Both the position numbers and the translations under genes were made by a program. 64,000 nucleotides of DNA from Trichinella spiralis (lineage: Eukaryota > Nematoda > Enoplea > Trichinellida > Trichinellidae): positions 8,715,279 through 8,779,278 of the forward strand of contig CM012955.1 of NCBI GenBank assembly GCA_000181795.3, in the 5' to 3' direction. The first letter of the stretch is position 1, and every line of letters starts with the position of its first letter. Below the pieces are notes generated by a model. The model saw only the letters and a program-made list of their open reading frames with translations. It did no database searches and was not told where the DNA came from. Shown here one piece after another: positions 26,724 to 51,279 of the stretch.

Positions 26724-27028
26724 ATGCAGTGTAAAGTTTGCATTATAAAAAGTGCAACGTTTTCTTTGAACTACTTCAATCATTCATCATTGTTTAACAT
26801 TTTTTCTGGCATTTTTGACTTTGACAGGAAATATTACATTATATGCATTTGCGTTGTTTCACATAATAAAATATACTTGTTTGTCATTGCTAATAATAGC
26901 TACTTTTTCCCAAATTTTACACAAGTACATTTTTTTACGCACAAAAAGAAAACAGAAAGAGTTTGCAATTTTACCCAGTACATATATACATATGTGTGTA
27001 ATATTTAAATAAATTTGGTTCAGTGTGG
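26724..27028. other. Short convergent intergenic region
   Basis: AT-rich 3' flank between the YTH gene (plus) and the first cysteine-repeat gene (minus). AATAAA-like motifs occur on both sides. No gene seen. Confidence 0.5.
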
Positions 27029-30000
27029 TCATCCAATGTTTCTAAGAAACGGTAGTCCACCGAAATCGACGCCAGTTCCAGAAAAACCACGAATACCAGC
27101 CGCATCCCAACCTCTACCAGATGATATTCCTCCAAGTGGATTGATGCTTGTTCCGGAGCTAGTACCAAAAATCGGTGTATTTCCAATTCCAATTCCCGTT
27201 GATTGCCCAATGCCAATTCCGCCAAGACCAGACATCCCTTGACCTGACATACCCGCCAGGCCAGCTCCCTGAGGGGTCTGTCCAAGTGGAGAAAGTGACG
27301 TCGGCGATGGTGCCCCAACAGCAGTTGGACCGGAAAATGGTAAAAAGCCAGGACGCACCAGTCCCAAAGTCGGCGGTGGCACCCCACCTGAACGAAGAGC
27401 GGCCCAATCTGCTGGAGCAGCCAAACCACCCAGTTTAACCACATTGCTTCGGAAGCCTCCAATGCCAACCAAAGGAACACCCCATCCTCTTGTAGGTCCA
27501 TATATTCCACGTTGCCAGTTTGCGTTTATTACCCGTCCTTGATCCCAAAAATCAGAAACACCTTTCTGGTCGCTGACACGAGCTCCCCAATCTCCAAATC
27601 CTATTCCAACTCGTCTTCCTCCACCTATTGCTCCTTGTGGATTAAACGGGTAAAAAGGAATGCCACTCACACCCCATGCATCTGTTGTCACACCAATGTT
27701 GCCATCAATAATGGGGAATGGCCTCTGGTTGAGACAATAGACACGATACAGATTGCAGTATTGTCGAACATTTTGTGTTTCGTAACCAGTACAAATCCTT
27801 TCAGCAATAAGGCGGTACTGGCTGCACAGTAAAGAAATGTCGATTCCAGGTTGGAGGAAAAGATTTCCAGAAGTGACCACTGAACTCGGCTCACCTTCTC
27901 TTAGACTTAGCATCTGAGTGCCTTCTTTGGGCAAGGGACATTTTTGTGCATAAGTTTTGCAGAACTGAACTGTCTTCCCTGCAGGACGTTGATAGCAATA
28001 CTGCACATAAGCTTGACTATTTCTGGAACAATACATTGCTTCTTCCGTACTGTTCACAGATTGGAAGATTCCAGTTCCTGCAGATAAAGGCAAAGCAGTG
28101 GTGGCCGCTTCGCCCTGATTTCTTAAACAATACACCCTATACAGATCGCATAAATGCTTCACTCTGCCAATTTCTTTTCCAGTACAGAAACGGCTAGCTA
28201 AATGCTGATAATTTGAGCACATTTGTGAAACTTGCTGTTGTATGTCTTGAGAATTTAAGGAAGCTGCATCCAATGTGGGCACGCTACCAATATTACAAAA
28301 CTTACTGTATGCATCGCAAAATGAGCGAACATCATCAGTCAATGAAGTTGCAATGTTGTCTTTGCAGTAATAAACAAAATGTGTTCGATAATTCTTACAA
28401 TAATTTTGTGCAGATGAAACTTTTCTTCCACTGGCAACTACTGCTTTCTTTTCTGCGGGCATCGTTTCAGTCTTGTGGCTGTCAAATGTGGCGTCAGCAG
28501 CCCTGCACGCAGCCATGGTGTGAAACCTTTTGCAAAGATCATCTCTTGCTAATGCTGAAGCATAAATGTAGCGAAATTTTGAAGCAGTCTGTTTTTCTCC
28601 ATTTAATATGCTTCAACGTTTTAACTTTATTGAAATCATTATATTATCATTAATTAAAAACATAAAAAATAATGCGAACACATCAAATAACTTTTTTCAA
28701 TAGAAATTACATGTTCATATTATGTTTATAGTATGAAAGATAAATTTATTGAATTTCACGCTCAATTTAAATTTTAACAATTTAATTTTGATAAATTTGT
28801 TTTGCTATATATTAGGAAGCATCATATTTAGTAAAAGTGTTGGGTAAATATGTTTAATGGTTTTAAATAATAATAGAAGGTGCTTAATGTTACAACTATA
28901 CCTGAATTAGGTCGATTGACAATTCTCCCTTTGCTACTTTATGACTGTAATAATTTTGTACTAATAAAAGCAATCAACGCAATAAATTAATAATTTTATC
29001 AATCAATAAAAGTGTATTTATTCCTATCAATACAATAAACGTCTATTTATAGAAAAGGAATTGTTCATTTGACAAAGTATTTAAATTCGAGCACCTTATT
29101 TGTCATCGCAGTATTATCTCTCTGTGACAGCTAAGCAATTAAGCAGATTTAATTAAAATTTAGCAATTATCTAAAATCTTTTGACAATAGTGAATCATGA
29201 AAACAGTATATTACCAGTTTAAAACATAAATATTTATAAATTCACATTTAAAATAAGCAAAATTACTGTAAATAAATTTACTGTAAGCTTTGATGAATTT
29301 CACTGATGTTATTAAAACGATCATGCGTATGTAGTACTGTAAAAAAAGGATCATATATCCATTATCTAATCAGTAATATTGATATGGATATGTTGCATTT
29401 CAAAGTACAAAAGTGTATACTCATATTTGATATTGTTATTACACTTGCAACTGAAATCTTAATTCTTTACTACGAAGACATCCATATCAGATATTTTTTT
29501 TCCTGTTGTACAAACGTATACTTGTTTAAAAACCTAGATTTTGAATCTGCTTAAGTTTTTAAAGTTTTAAATTATGAAATTTTTTAAACTGCAATTATTT
29601 TTAGTAAATTGCATTGATGACGTAATTAATTTGATTGAAATTTGCAAATTATCTTATGAGGACAATAGTGGAGAGAGACACTGGATGAACAAAGAAAGTC
29701 ATTTGTGCAAAACATTTTGCACTAACAAATAAATGCTTTAACAGTATTGAAATCAGCAATCCATTAAATTTTTACATCCCTTTTTGTAATAAATTCTCTT
29801 TAAACAACTGAATCCAGAAAAGAGGTTTTCTTTAGCAATTTTTTGACTGATGAAGAAAGTTTTATTATTTTTTGAAATAGAAAATCACAATGTTTCTAGT
29901 TTAAGTATCCTGTATTGTGCTTTAATTAAATTTGATTTTCATCACATATTCTGCAGATCCATCATCTTTTTTGTAATTTGTTTTACAATTAGGATTCATT

Positions 30001-30352
30001 TGATTACTTTTTTGCTAATCTCTCTCATTTTCATCTCTGCTTTCAGCAGTCAGCACTTCTGCTACACCGATAACCGCCTGTAGCTGAATTTCCTTTTGGG
30101 CCTATTTAAATTGATGACTTTCAGCAATTTTCAAGACTGACAAAATCACTTATCAGCTAAACTATCTCTGAAACAGCTCAGAACGTGTCATGCAATTAAT
30201 AAGAAATAAAACATTGTAATTCGTGGTGTCATTTTACAATTCTTTACAAAATAATTATAAAAATTGATGTGCTTACCTGTCCGTGACAAACTGGTGCAGA
30301 TGTGATTGCAAAAAAACAGCAATATGAATGTAAGTTTAACGGACATGTGCAT
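27029..30352 (-). CDS. Secreted four-cysteine-repeat protein with Gly/Pro-rich C-terminus
   Basis: Two exons: 30277-30352 (signal peptide, MHMSVKLTFILLFFCNH...) and 27029-28548, separated by a 1.7-kb intron, for 531 aa. Phase and exon length match the paralog at 31.2-32.9 kb exactly (76 nt in both). The mature protein opens with a half module (DLCKRFHTMAAC) and has four modules of the form C-x10-C-x(11-16)-C-x6-C, for example LCSQYRLIAERICTGYETQN... ending YCNLYRVYC. The last 230 residues have few or no cysteines and are rich in Gly, Pro and Ser (IGIGQSTGIGIGN). Such a layout suits an extracellular matrix or cuticle-associated protein, but I do not recognise a named family. The intronic stretch 28.6-30.2 kb contains nothing else I can support. 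Confidence 0.8.
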
Positions 30353-31225
30353 TTTTCACTGTTATAACATGAGTGAAAATTTTCGCTTTGGAATAGCTGT
30401 CAGATACGCAAATATGCCCAACTGCTTTGAACCGGTGCAAAATTAGGGACAGAGCGACGGACATTCAAAACTGGGTTGTTATTCGTTTAATAAATTACGC
30501 TCTTTTATTAAGAAAACTTTTCTTTGGTGAGAATTGAAACGCCAGAACATTTTATTCCGGAAATGCAAGAATACACGTCACGCCGTCACTGGACACTGTC
30601 AAAACAACTAGGCTGTGGCATAAAATGGCTATTTTGAAACTGTTGTCTTCGATGATCGTGCTACTTGGAATTGACTTTAAAACTGAATCCTGCATGCTGA
30701 ACTTGTACTTATAAATTGGCTAACAAACATTTTGCAATAAACTATGATAAACATGTGATGGTGATGGCTGAAGTAAAAAAGTACAAACTTTTACAAATTC
30801 TACATTCATCAATATTGCATCTATCTATCTATCTATCTATCTATCTTACAATATTGGTTGAAAAGTCGGCAATTAAGTTCGCAATATTTCGCCGTGTATT
30901 CTCTGCTCAGCAGATATTACAAATACAGCACGACTGTGCAATGTTTAATCGGGTTTGGTCACGTCACGCTCAATTAACTGGTCTATAATTCTTCAGTTAA
31001 AAGCACTACATTTCTGCCAAAAAATGTACCGTATAAAATCCACTCGTACTGAAAAAACTATGTGAATAAATTTTAAAAAACAAGCATGCAATAATAATGC
31101 ATTAACAAGCTGAAAAGTGCAAATGTGCAAAAATTTCAGTTTGAAAACTTTGCTTCTATAAAAAAGCATTTGACAACAATTTAAATTGAGGCAAAGGAAA
31201 GCGTTTTTTATTCGTTTCATGGCTG
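30353..31225. other. Intergenic region between the cysteine-repeat paralogs
   Basis: Contains the promoter of the downstream (left) gene and a (TCTA) tetranucleotide run at about 30820-30845. No gene supported. Confidence 0.5.
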
Positions 31226-32879
31226 TCAGTTGAGACAAAACATTCTATATACGTTGCAGTAGTGGCGAGCTTCAGGACGTTCATATCCAGCACAAGCAGT
31301 TTCGGATATATCTTTAAATTGTTGGCAAAGTATGCTCCTGGTTTGAGCAATTTTAATTTGGTCATGCAAAGTCAACGTTGGATAAGCGTCTCTGCCTAGG
31401 AGTGAAGCCAATTTTGAATCAGCAGGTACCAGTTGTCTTCGACTGCATTTATCAGCATACGAGAGGCAAAAAAAAGCTGAATCGTGAGGTGGAATCTGTT
31501 TTAAACACGTTGAATCAAATGCACCTATATGTTGCGCACAATAAATGAAATGATGCGGGGAAATTGACTCTGGTCCAACAATTGTAGTGGGCATTAAAGC
31601 GGAATGGGTGACTGGTATTGGGAAGCCACGAGTAGGAGGACCAAACATTGGCTTTTTCAATGCACAGCTACGTCTGAATTTGCTGCAGACGTCCCTAATC
31701 TGACCAATTTCATTTCCGGTGCACAGCTGCTTGGCTATTGGCATGTACTCTTCACAGAGTAATGACCGTTCATCCGATGGAGCTTGCACAGTTAATCTTG
31801 GTTGTGGTTGTGGTTGTGGTTGTGGTTGTGATTGGGGCTGTGATTGTAGAGGGCTTTGAAAAACAGTAGGTCGTCCACAATTACGATGATACAGTTGGCA
31901 TACTTCTACGTATTCTGATGGAACAGTTCCTATGCAAACCTGGTTAGCTATAGGGGCGTATTTTGTGCACATTTCTTGCTTGTCGAATGAAAGGGATTGC
32001 AGTTGAGGATGTTGTCTGCTCAAACATGTTGTACGATAAAGTTGGCAAAGTTGATGAAACTGGGAATTTTCATTGCCAGTACATATTTTATTCGCAACTG
32101 CTTTGTACTTTTCACAGATATGCGCTAACTGTTCAGGAGGCAAATGTTCTACTGCAGTAACTGGTAAGTCAGGCTTTGATTGCACTTCAGTATGCTGAAC
32201 TTTGCAAGATATTCTGTATGCCTTGCAGAATCGATCAATTAGTTCTTTGGAACCTGCAACATTCTTTTCTACGCAAAAATAGATATAATGCGGCTGATTT
32301 CTGCCGCAGTAGTTAGCGATGTCTGTGCTCGGTGAACGTGCTGCGACTGTTGATGGCTTCTTAATTTCAGCAGCATCAATGCTTTCACAAGCAGCAGGCA
32401 TCTGAAAGCGTCTGCACAGTTCCATTCTGCTTGGAACTGAAATTGAATTTATTAAAAAGGTTATTTTCCTTCATTCTCATATGTCTCAAACGAACATTCC
32501 AATGGACAGTGAATTGAACTATGGTGTTGTAAAAAATGAGAAAGAAACGTTCGATAATTAAGTGAAGTTCAATTTTGAGACCGTTATTATTATTATTATT
32601 TTTTGGCGCTGTACATCAGAATTGATTCAATTTGTGATCCTATTTGTTTATAGTGAAAAAAGTACGAAATTGTAATCCATGCCAACCTAAGCATTGTGTT
32701 GGCAAAAGTTGTATTATTACTGAAATTGCTCGTCTAAAATGATTATTCAAATACTGCATAGTTTACATTTAAATTTCCAACTGAAAGTTAAAAAACAATT
32801 TACCTGTTCTTCCATTAAAGCCATTTGAAATAGCAAGCAAGATGAGAGAAAAAATGGACAATTTTTGCAGTAGATTCAT
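31226..32879 (-). CDS. Secreted six-cysteine-repeat protein, tandem paralog
   Basis: Two exons, 32804-32879 and 31226-32436, give 428 aa. Exon 1 is a signal peptide (MNLLQKLSIFSLILLAISNG) with phase 1 at its end; exon 2 opens VPSRMELCRRFQMPAAC, matching the start of the neighbouring paralog. Six C-x10-C-x(11-16)-C-x6-C modules follow, for example ICEKYKAVANKICTGNE and LCEEYMPIAKQLCTGNE. Between modules 3 and 4 there is a Gln-Pro repeat made by a hexanucleotide run. Unlike its paralog it ends directly after the last module (YCNVYRMFCLN). Presumably secreted or matrix-associated. A pyrimidine-rich CTATTTCTAG lies about 30 bp before the ATG and may be a trans-splice acceptor. Confidence 0.82.
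31799..31830. repeat. Coding GGTTGT hexanucleotide repeat (Gln-Pro)
   Basis: About five GGTTGT units; read on the minus strand they encode alternating Gln-Pro in the six-module cysteine-repeat protein. Confidence 0.9.
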
Positions 32880-33527
32880 ATTTGAAAGATGAAGAAATTG
32901 CAAGGCTAGAAATAGTGATAGAATGAAATGCGACCTTGTTTGCTCCAATGTCATGTATGTCGCGTTTTCTTGTACGTTTAAAACAAGGACTTTTAATCTA
33001 GTTTTCTATCTTATACCGTAATTAACGAACTCTGCAGTTTCAAGGATGCAATCACTAAATAAAAGTAGCACATTTAGCCCATACAGACAAACCTAGATTG
33101 TACGGTAAACTGTAATCCATCGGTTAGCTATTTAAATAAGAAAAGAAGAAGAAGAAGAAGAAGAACAAATTCCAAAGTTATGTAAAAGTCCTCACTCGAT
33201 CTTGAAGTACAGTATTCACTGTGATGAATTCTGTGATAGCTTATCAAGATTAGAAACCGCATGAACTAAAATTGAAAAGTATATATTGTAAACATTTTTG
33301 TGAATAAATTTCACAATTAATTACATTTTTTTATTTATAGAAATGTTTTCACTTTTAATATTTTGCAATTATTTGCTTAAAGCAGTAAATTTATTGTAAT
33401 TTTCACTTTGTATGTGCATATGCTCGACATGAAACGACTGAAATGTGAAAATTAGAGAGAGAGAGAGAGAGAGAGATCATAAAATATTTTAGATTTAATG
33501 AATTGAAGCTTCTTGAAATTGTCAAAA
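32880..33527. other. Intergenic region with GA repeat
   Basis: Upstream region of the six-module gene and 3' flank of the calcium channel beta gene. A (GA)n run lies at 33454-33476 and a GAA run at about 33146-33166. No gene seen. Confidence 0.5.
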
Positions 33528-45715
<12,188 letters not shown>

Positions 45716-46720
45716 CACTTATAAAATCCACTTGGCTGGTATGTTGGATTTTTAATAACTTTTCCCACTGAAAACAGTGGGACCGTGAGCGGAATGGGAA
45801 AATTCAATTATTCAAATCAACCTTCAACAAAGCAATCGTTTGTGCATGTCGAAATTTGGTAAATGGAACTTTGTTCCAATTTAAACAAAACTGATACACG
45901 TTGATTTCAGCTATTTCGAGCAAGTGGTAAGGGGATGGGGAGAAAGGGATATAGAAGAAGAGATGAGATGAAGTGGCGTGTGTAATGATGGCGGCAGGGG
46001 TGATAATTAGAAGGGAGAGGGAAAAAAATTTTTACACATCACATCGACGACATTAAATTATCATCAATAGCAGTAAATTACGCTTGCCAGTGGAGACGGT
46101 CAAATTTGGAGGTCGAGACGCAGTCGCTCCAAGCCACACCCCACCAATCTATGTACGGATTTGATACGCAGTTTTCATGGCGCATCGATCCGCTTTTGGT
46201 CCACCGGTTGAAAATTAATTTGTTCACTCTGGACGCGGATTAATTTGAATTACTGGCCAGTTGCACTGTTCGCCGGTTCATTAACCGACCGATCCTGTTG
46301 CTTGGACGCGTCCAATTATACTGTCCCCAGTAGTCGATTGATCGGCGCGCTTCAGTTGCCATGCTGTTGCCAGGGGGATTTTGGAGGAGAGGGGGGGGGG
46401 AGGGGGGAAAGAGGATGGGAAGGGGAGGGATTTTCTTAAACTACACAGAGGTCATTGTGCCATTGTGGCTGGCAGCAAATCATTTTAAACTACTGGACAA
46501 CAGCAAGCCGATTCTTTGATATTTTATTGAATTATTTTGAAAAAAAGAAAAGCTCAATTTTCACAATCGAGCTGGTTGCTTTTTGTATTTGACAAGTGAA
46601 TTTGCTTGGACCATCTCACTTGTAAACCCTTAAACATTACCCAACAATATGCAAACCTTAAAATCTATTTCTCTCTATTCACAATTTCTGACACTAAGCA
46701 TGTCTTGTAATTTCATTCTT

Positions 46721-46761
<41 letters not shown>

Positions 46762-47648
46762 AACATGCTTTATTCGGCTGCAATTGTATTGAATCATTTT
46801 AAAAATTACATTTCAATTTGCCTGAAATGCACGCTACTAAACATTTACAAGTGATGAATCAACAAAGACTGCTGTAATTGATTTTTTTTTGAAATTTGAA
46901 TCATCATATCAAAAAGCAATTTTCTTCGCAAGAACTTTCTTGTTATCATATTCTATTTTGGAAAATATCCGCTTACACGAAACTTGATGTGCAACACAAA
47001 GCTGTTGCAAAATGAAATTGCTATTATCACTGAAGCTATGCGAAAAAAAAATTATCTATTAATTTATTGGATGATCAATCAAATTAAATCAAATTAAATT
47101 AAATTAATGCATCACTGTTTCAGTGAAAGCAACGTCTACTGTTACTGTTTGCTTTAAAAATATTTCCACTATTACATTAATAATTTAAAATTTTTATTGT
47201 ATTAAATATTTAAATAAATAAATACCAGTTTAGATTGGTATTTTGTTGAAAATTTAAAGTAAAAAATGATCAGAAAATCGTATCAGTATGATCGTATCAG
47301 AAAATGTTTATCTTCAAATTCAACTGTAAAACTTTTAAATTTCCATTGATTTTAAATTCAATTTGAAATTATTCATTATTCCACACTTGAACGTTGTTAA
47401 AATTCATTACAAAGCTGTGTAATAAATTTTAATTGAAAATGAATGATGTTCTTTGTTAATGAAATAAAAATAGTTGGCCAATTGTACAAACAAATCACCG
47501 AAAGTGATTAATTTAAAAAAAAATTTTAATTAGCTTTTGTCCATTTGCTGCAAATAAAATTATTCCAATAATTGTTTTGCATGTTTTATTTTGAAATATG
47601 AAAAGTATTAATTATTAATATTGGATATTTTAATTTTTATTCAATTAT
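45716..47648. other. Upstream region of the calcium channel beta gene and collagen 3' flank
   Basis: The 45.9-46.45 kb part is GC-rich for this window and likely carries the distal promoter of the channel gene, including a G-rich run at about 46384-46430. A TA dinucleotide run lies at about 46727-46753. From 46.8 kb on it is AT-rich 3' flank of the collagen gene ending at 47649. No other gene seen. Confidence 0.45.
46384..46430 (+). promoter_or_regulatory. G-rich run with G-quadruplex potential
   Basis: Four or more G-tracts (nine, six, three, four and three Gs) separated by short A-rich loops on the plus strand, about 680 bp upstream of the distal first exon of the calcium channel beta gene. 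The pattern fits a G-quadruplex motif; a regulatory role is only inferred. Confidence 0.5.
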
Positions 47649-49064
47649 TCATGAATTATAAGGGTTATAAGATTCGATTGGTTGTTGTAGAGATTCTTTG
47701 TAGGCGGGAATCAGAACTTCACTAACACCACAATCGCTGTGGCAGTAGAAAGCCGCCGGACCAGGTTCCCCTGGTGGGCCGGGTTCACCGGGTGTACCAG
47801 GACGTCCTGAAAAATTATAATTTGGAAAATATGGAATATGCAAAAAAATTTTTTTTTCTTCATACCTTGTGGACCGGCAAATCCTTTCGCCCCATTTAGA
47901 CCAGGGGGTCCGGGTGGTCCATTAATTATTGAAGGTTTTCCTGGTCTTCCTGAAAATCAATACTTTCTCAAAATTGAATAAAAATTTTTTCCAAATAAAA
48001 TTACCTGGCAAACCGGTTTGCCCTGGTGGTCCTAAATGGAACAATTTTAAAATTTCATTCGAAACAACGAACATTCAAATATACCTGGGGGTCCTTTTAA
48101 TCCTTTGGAACCGATGCCTGAAAATCCGGGCTCACCAGGCGGACCCATGGGTCCTGGAAATCCTGGAGGACCACGACGACCTTGAATACCGGGCAATCCT
48201 GGAAGACCCGGACTTCCCCTGGGTCCTGGTAAGCCTGGTTTACCAGGATAACCTTTGTTTCCTGTTATTCCACGTTCACCCTGTTTTTTTTAAATTAAAC
48301 ATTTTAAAGCACGATTTAATTTGTACAACAATTCCAATTAAAAAAACATTTCGTGAAAAAAGTGATTTATTTCGTTACTTGAATTCCTCTTAAACCAGGA
48401 GGACCGGCTGGACAAACGATACAAGGGAAATCTGGTTCACTGATCATTTCTATACTTTTGCCATCTTTTCCTGCAATTCCTGGCAATCCCGGTTCTCCGG
48501 GAATTCCATCTTCACCTTTTATTAAGAAAATTTCATTTTTTTCTCATGCAAACCAAACAAACGCAAAAAAATAATAAACATCAGCTTCGCTGCATATTTA
48601 CCTGGAATACCTGGAGGTCCGGAAGGTCCCGGTGGACAGACGAGTTTCGCGCATGCTAAACATATCAAATGCTCATTAAACGCTTTTAATAGGCATTAAT
48701 TTATACATATCCAATACATGGACAGACTGGTGGAAGTTGGCATTCGGACTGTTCACCGCAAATCTGTCGTTTTCGTTTAATATTTGTCGATTGGATTTGC
48801 AGCAGCTTCTCAAAAGCAACATCCGATATTGTCTGAATAATAGACGATAGTGTTTAAATGGGGGAAAAATAAATAAAGAAATATACTCACTTTAAACTGA
48901 AATGCTCGTCTGCTGAGTTCTCCATCAAGGCTTACTGTATAATTCCAAAAAATCGGCAATGAAATGGAACAAAACAAAACGCAACATACGCTGACAGTAA
49001 ATGAAAAAACGGCAATCTGATTGAAAATATCTCCAATATATTTTTCGCTGATTGACAATTTCAT
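47649..49064 (-). CDS. Cuticle collagen
   Basis: Nematode cuticle collagen built from many small exons. ATG 49062-49064 begins [20 protein letters not shown], then a hydrophobic signal-anchor segment ([19 protein letters not shown]), as in the Col_cuticle_N domain. A furin-like site KRKRQ precedes a cysteine cluster ([13 protein letters not shown]). The Gly-X-Y domain is interrupted by short non-helical pieces with cysteines ([15 protein letters not shown]), and the C-terminal part ends with [10 protein letters not shown] and a short tail ESYNPYNS. Introns (about 45-120 bp) sit between Gly-X-Y blocks. It would be cleaved by a BLI-4-type protease and cross-linked in the cuticle. It is one of four collagens in the last 17 kb. 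Confidence 0.92.
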
Positions 49065-51011
49065 TGCAATTATTCTCTCTTAGTTGGACAATTTATGAAT
49101 AACTAAATTAAACATGGGCGAATATTTTTCGTCAGCAGACGTTGACCTTTGGAACGGTCACTTCAGTTCACTCAGACAGCTATACTGTTCTGATTCACAA
49201 AGGTCACTAATGCCAATTTCCGTGTAAAAATTATGCAAATTTTATAATTTACACAAGTAGATTTCTTTTTTTTAAATTATTATTTCAAATTAGCTATAAT
49301 TACAAATTGAAATGACAAATATTAAATGTTTATGCAGTATGTTATGGATTGCAATGAACAACTAAACCCTCTGTTATTTAAACGAATTACATAATCAATA
49401 ATACCAGTACAATATGTTAAATATTTGTGCAGTTTTATTTCTGTTTAATGTTTTGTTCTGAATGTTTTTCATTAAATATTATTATTATTATTTGTTTTTC
49501 TGAAAAGTCAAACTGTTGACGTAACGTGCTTATCACAAAATGGGAATTGACGCAAACATTGTCAATATTTACTTAGCATAATCGCGAATTATTCTTATTA
49601 CTTTCATGTACTCTCCAAAATAAGCACTTCAGTTTTTCATTGATTCAAATCTACCTTGTGAGCGAAGTTCAATAATCAATACTTCAATTTTTAAACTACT
49701 TTTATGAAGTATATTTGCAAATGCAGAAACATGCAGATATGAACAGAAAATATTTTTTTTCTTTCATAAAATTCTAATAGTCATCAAATTTTAGATGTAA
49801 TAACATTGCATTTAATATTTTTAATTATTAATTTGGAGACAAAAACTGCCATTTATGTTCAGAAACATCAAAATGATATGCACATCTTTATTTACATATA
49901 TATATACTTAACGCAGCTGTGCACTTTTCTAATATACATGTGTAACACTCAGAATTATTATAAAGTAGTTTTATTTGAGAGATTAAATGTATCTGTTGTC
50001 TAATTAACTTGAATTTGTTATTGAAATTTAAGATTATTATTTTTTATAGCCATTATTACATGTAAAACTACTTAGTTGTATTAAATACAGCGTAGATCAT
50101 CAAATTTTCTTCATTATTCATTTTTATCATTTTTTATTATTTTTACATGATGATATTCTGAATCTGTAAATATAATACATGCGATTTCATCAACTATACA
50201 AAGCTTGAAATTATTTTTGAAATAATCTAGGATACTACTGTAATACAGTATTCTGTTTTCAAGTATTTTCACATAACAAATTTATTTTAGCAATTTATAA
50301 TAATGAAATCAGTCTCTTTATTGTTAAAACATTGAAAAAATTTAATTTCTCTTTAAAAATAACTTCGTTAAATACTTAATAATTTACATTATATCAAGCT
50401 GAGATTTTGACAGTGAAAGAAAAGTGCAATATTACGTCCATTTTCAGAATTGTAACGCCACTTTTATCTTAACTTTCAAATCTTCTTTCTTAGACAATTC
50501 TGTAGAAAACTTAACTGGCAATTTAAAATACGTATACATTTTAAATTGCTCAGTTACATTTCACTGAACAGGCGTTATTCAAGGCCAACGCTGTTGACAA
50601 ATGTTACCTACATTGAGGTGTGGCTGTTTTGAGCTTGAATCATTTTCTTACAATTTGATCGTTTCGAAACCAAAAATTATTGATACTAATGGAATTTGTC
50701 CTACTTACTTGGCATGCGTGAGACATTATTACTTGATTAATGATCTGACTTTTCCGTGAAATAATGCATAGGGTGTGGAATCTAGCTCATGAAATTATTT
50801 TCAGATAAGCACATGAGTATGAAAAAAAATCTAAGCTTTAAACAATCAACAATTAACGAAATGTCACATTCAGCAAATATGTATTATGCACATTTGCGAA
50901 ACATTAAAATTTTTGAAAAATTGCCATGCAAAAAACATGTATAACATATATATGTATTGTTTTCAAGTAGAGATGTGCATTTTAGATTTCTGATCAATTT
51001 GGATGGGCTGA
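49065..51011. other. AT-rich intergenic region
   Basis: Between the first collagen and the 60-residue ORF. No exon-like blocks or repeats beyond short AT runs. It presumably holds the upstream promoter of the collagen at 49064 on its left side. Confidence 0.5.
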
Positions 51012-51194
51012 TTATTCAAATTTTTTTTCTCTCTCAACATAACCATCAGTTTGCTTAAAAAGTGCTGCTGGCATAAGGTCGGTGACCGCATTGTGAGACA
51101 GTTGACGTAAATGAGCAATTCTTGCGTACTCTTGACCCAAGCTGTCTTGATAAGATGGTACGTTGGGGTCGCTTTTGCCAAGACAGCGTGACAT
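51012..51194 (-). CDS. Uncharacterised 60-residue protein, head-to-head with a collagen
   Basis: An intronless ORF from ATG 51192-51194, beginning MSRCLGKSDPNVPSYQDSLG, with a central helix-prone stretch (EYARIAHLRQLSHNAV) and ending YVEREKKFE before TAA. It is markedly GC-richer than the flanks and uses mixed codons, as expected of a real coding region in this AT-rich genome. No signal peptide or membrane segment. Its start is only 85 bp from the start of the collagen on the other strand. I do not recognise the family. It could also be the 5' part of a longer spliced gene, but a stop follows directly. Confidence 0.5.
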   Translation of the reverse strand: MSRCLGKSDPNVPSYQDSLGQEYARIAHLRQLSHNAVTDLMPAALFKQTDGYVEREKKFE

Positions 51195-51222
51195 TGTTTC
51201 GCTGTTCCACTTTCATACATCA

Positions 51223-51230
51223 TATAAATA
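51223..51230 (+). promoter_or_regulatory. TATA box between the 60-residue ORF and a collagen
   Basis: TATAAATA, 50 bp before the collagen ATG at 51280. The reverse strand reads TATTTATA here, so the element could in principle serve both directions. Confidence 0.45.
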
Positions 51231-51279
51231 GTGGATATTTTCCCATTTGTGCTTACTGAACGCAGTTTATTGTAGCAAC

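Noticed and set aside
29850-30083. 77-codon plus ORF with hydrophobic content inside the long intron of the first cysteine-repeat gene.
   Set aside because: Composition is that of AT-rich noise, with no splice sites, conservation argument or coherent topology.
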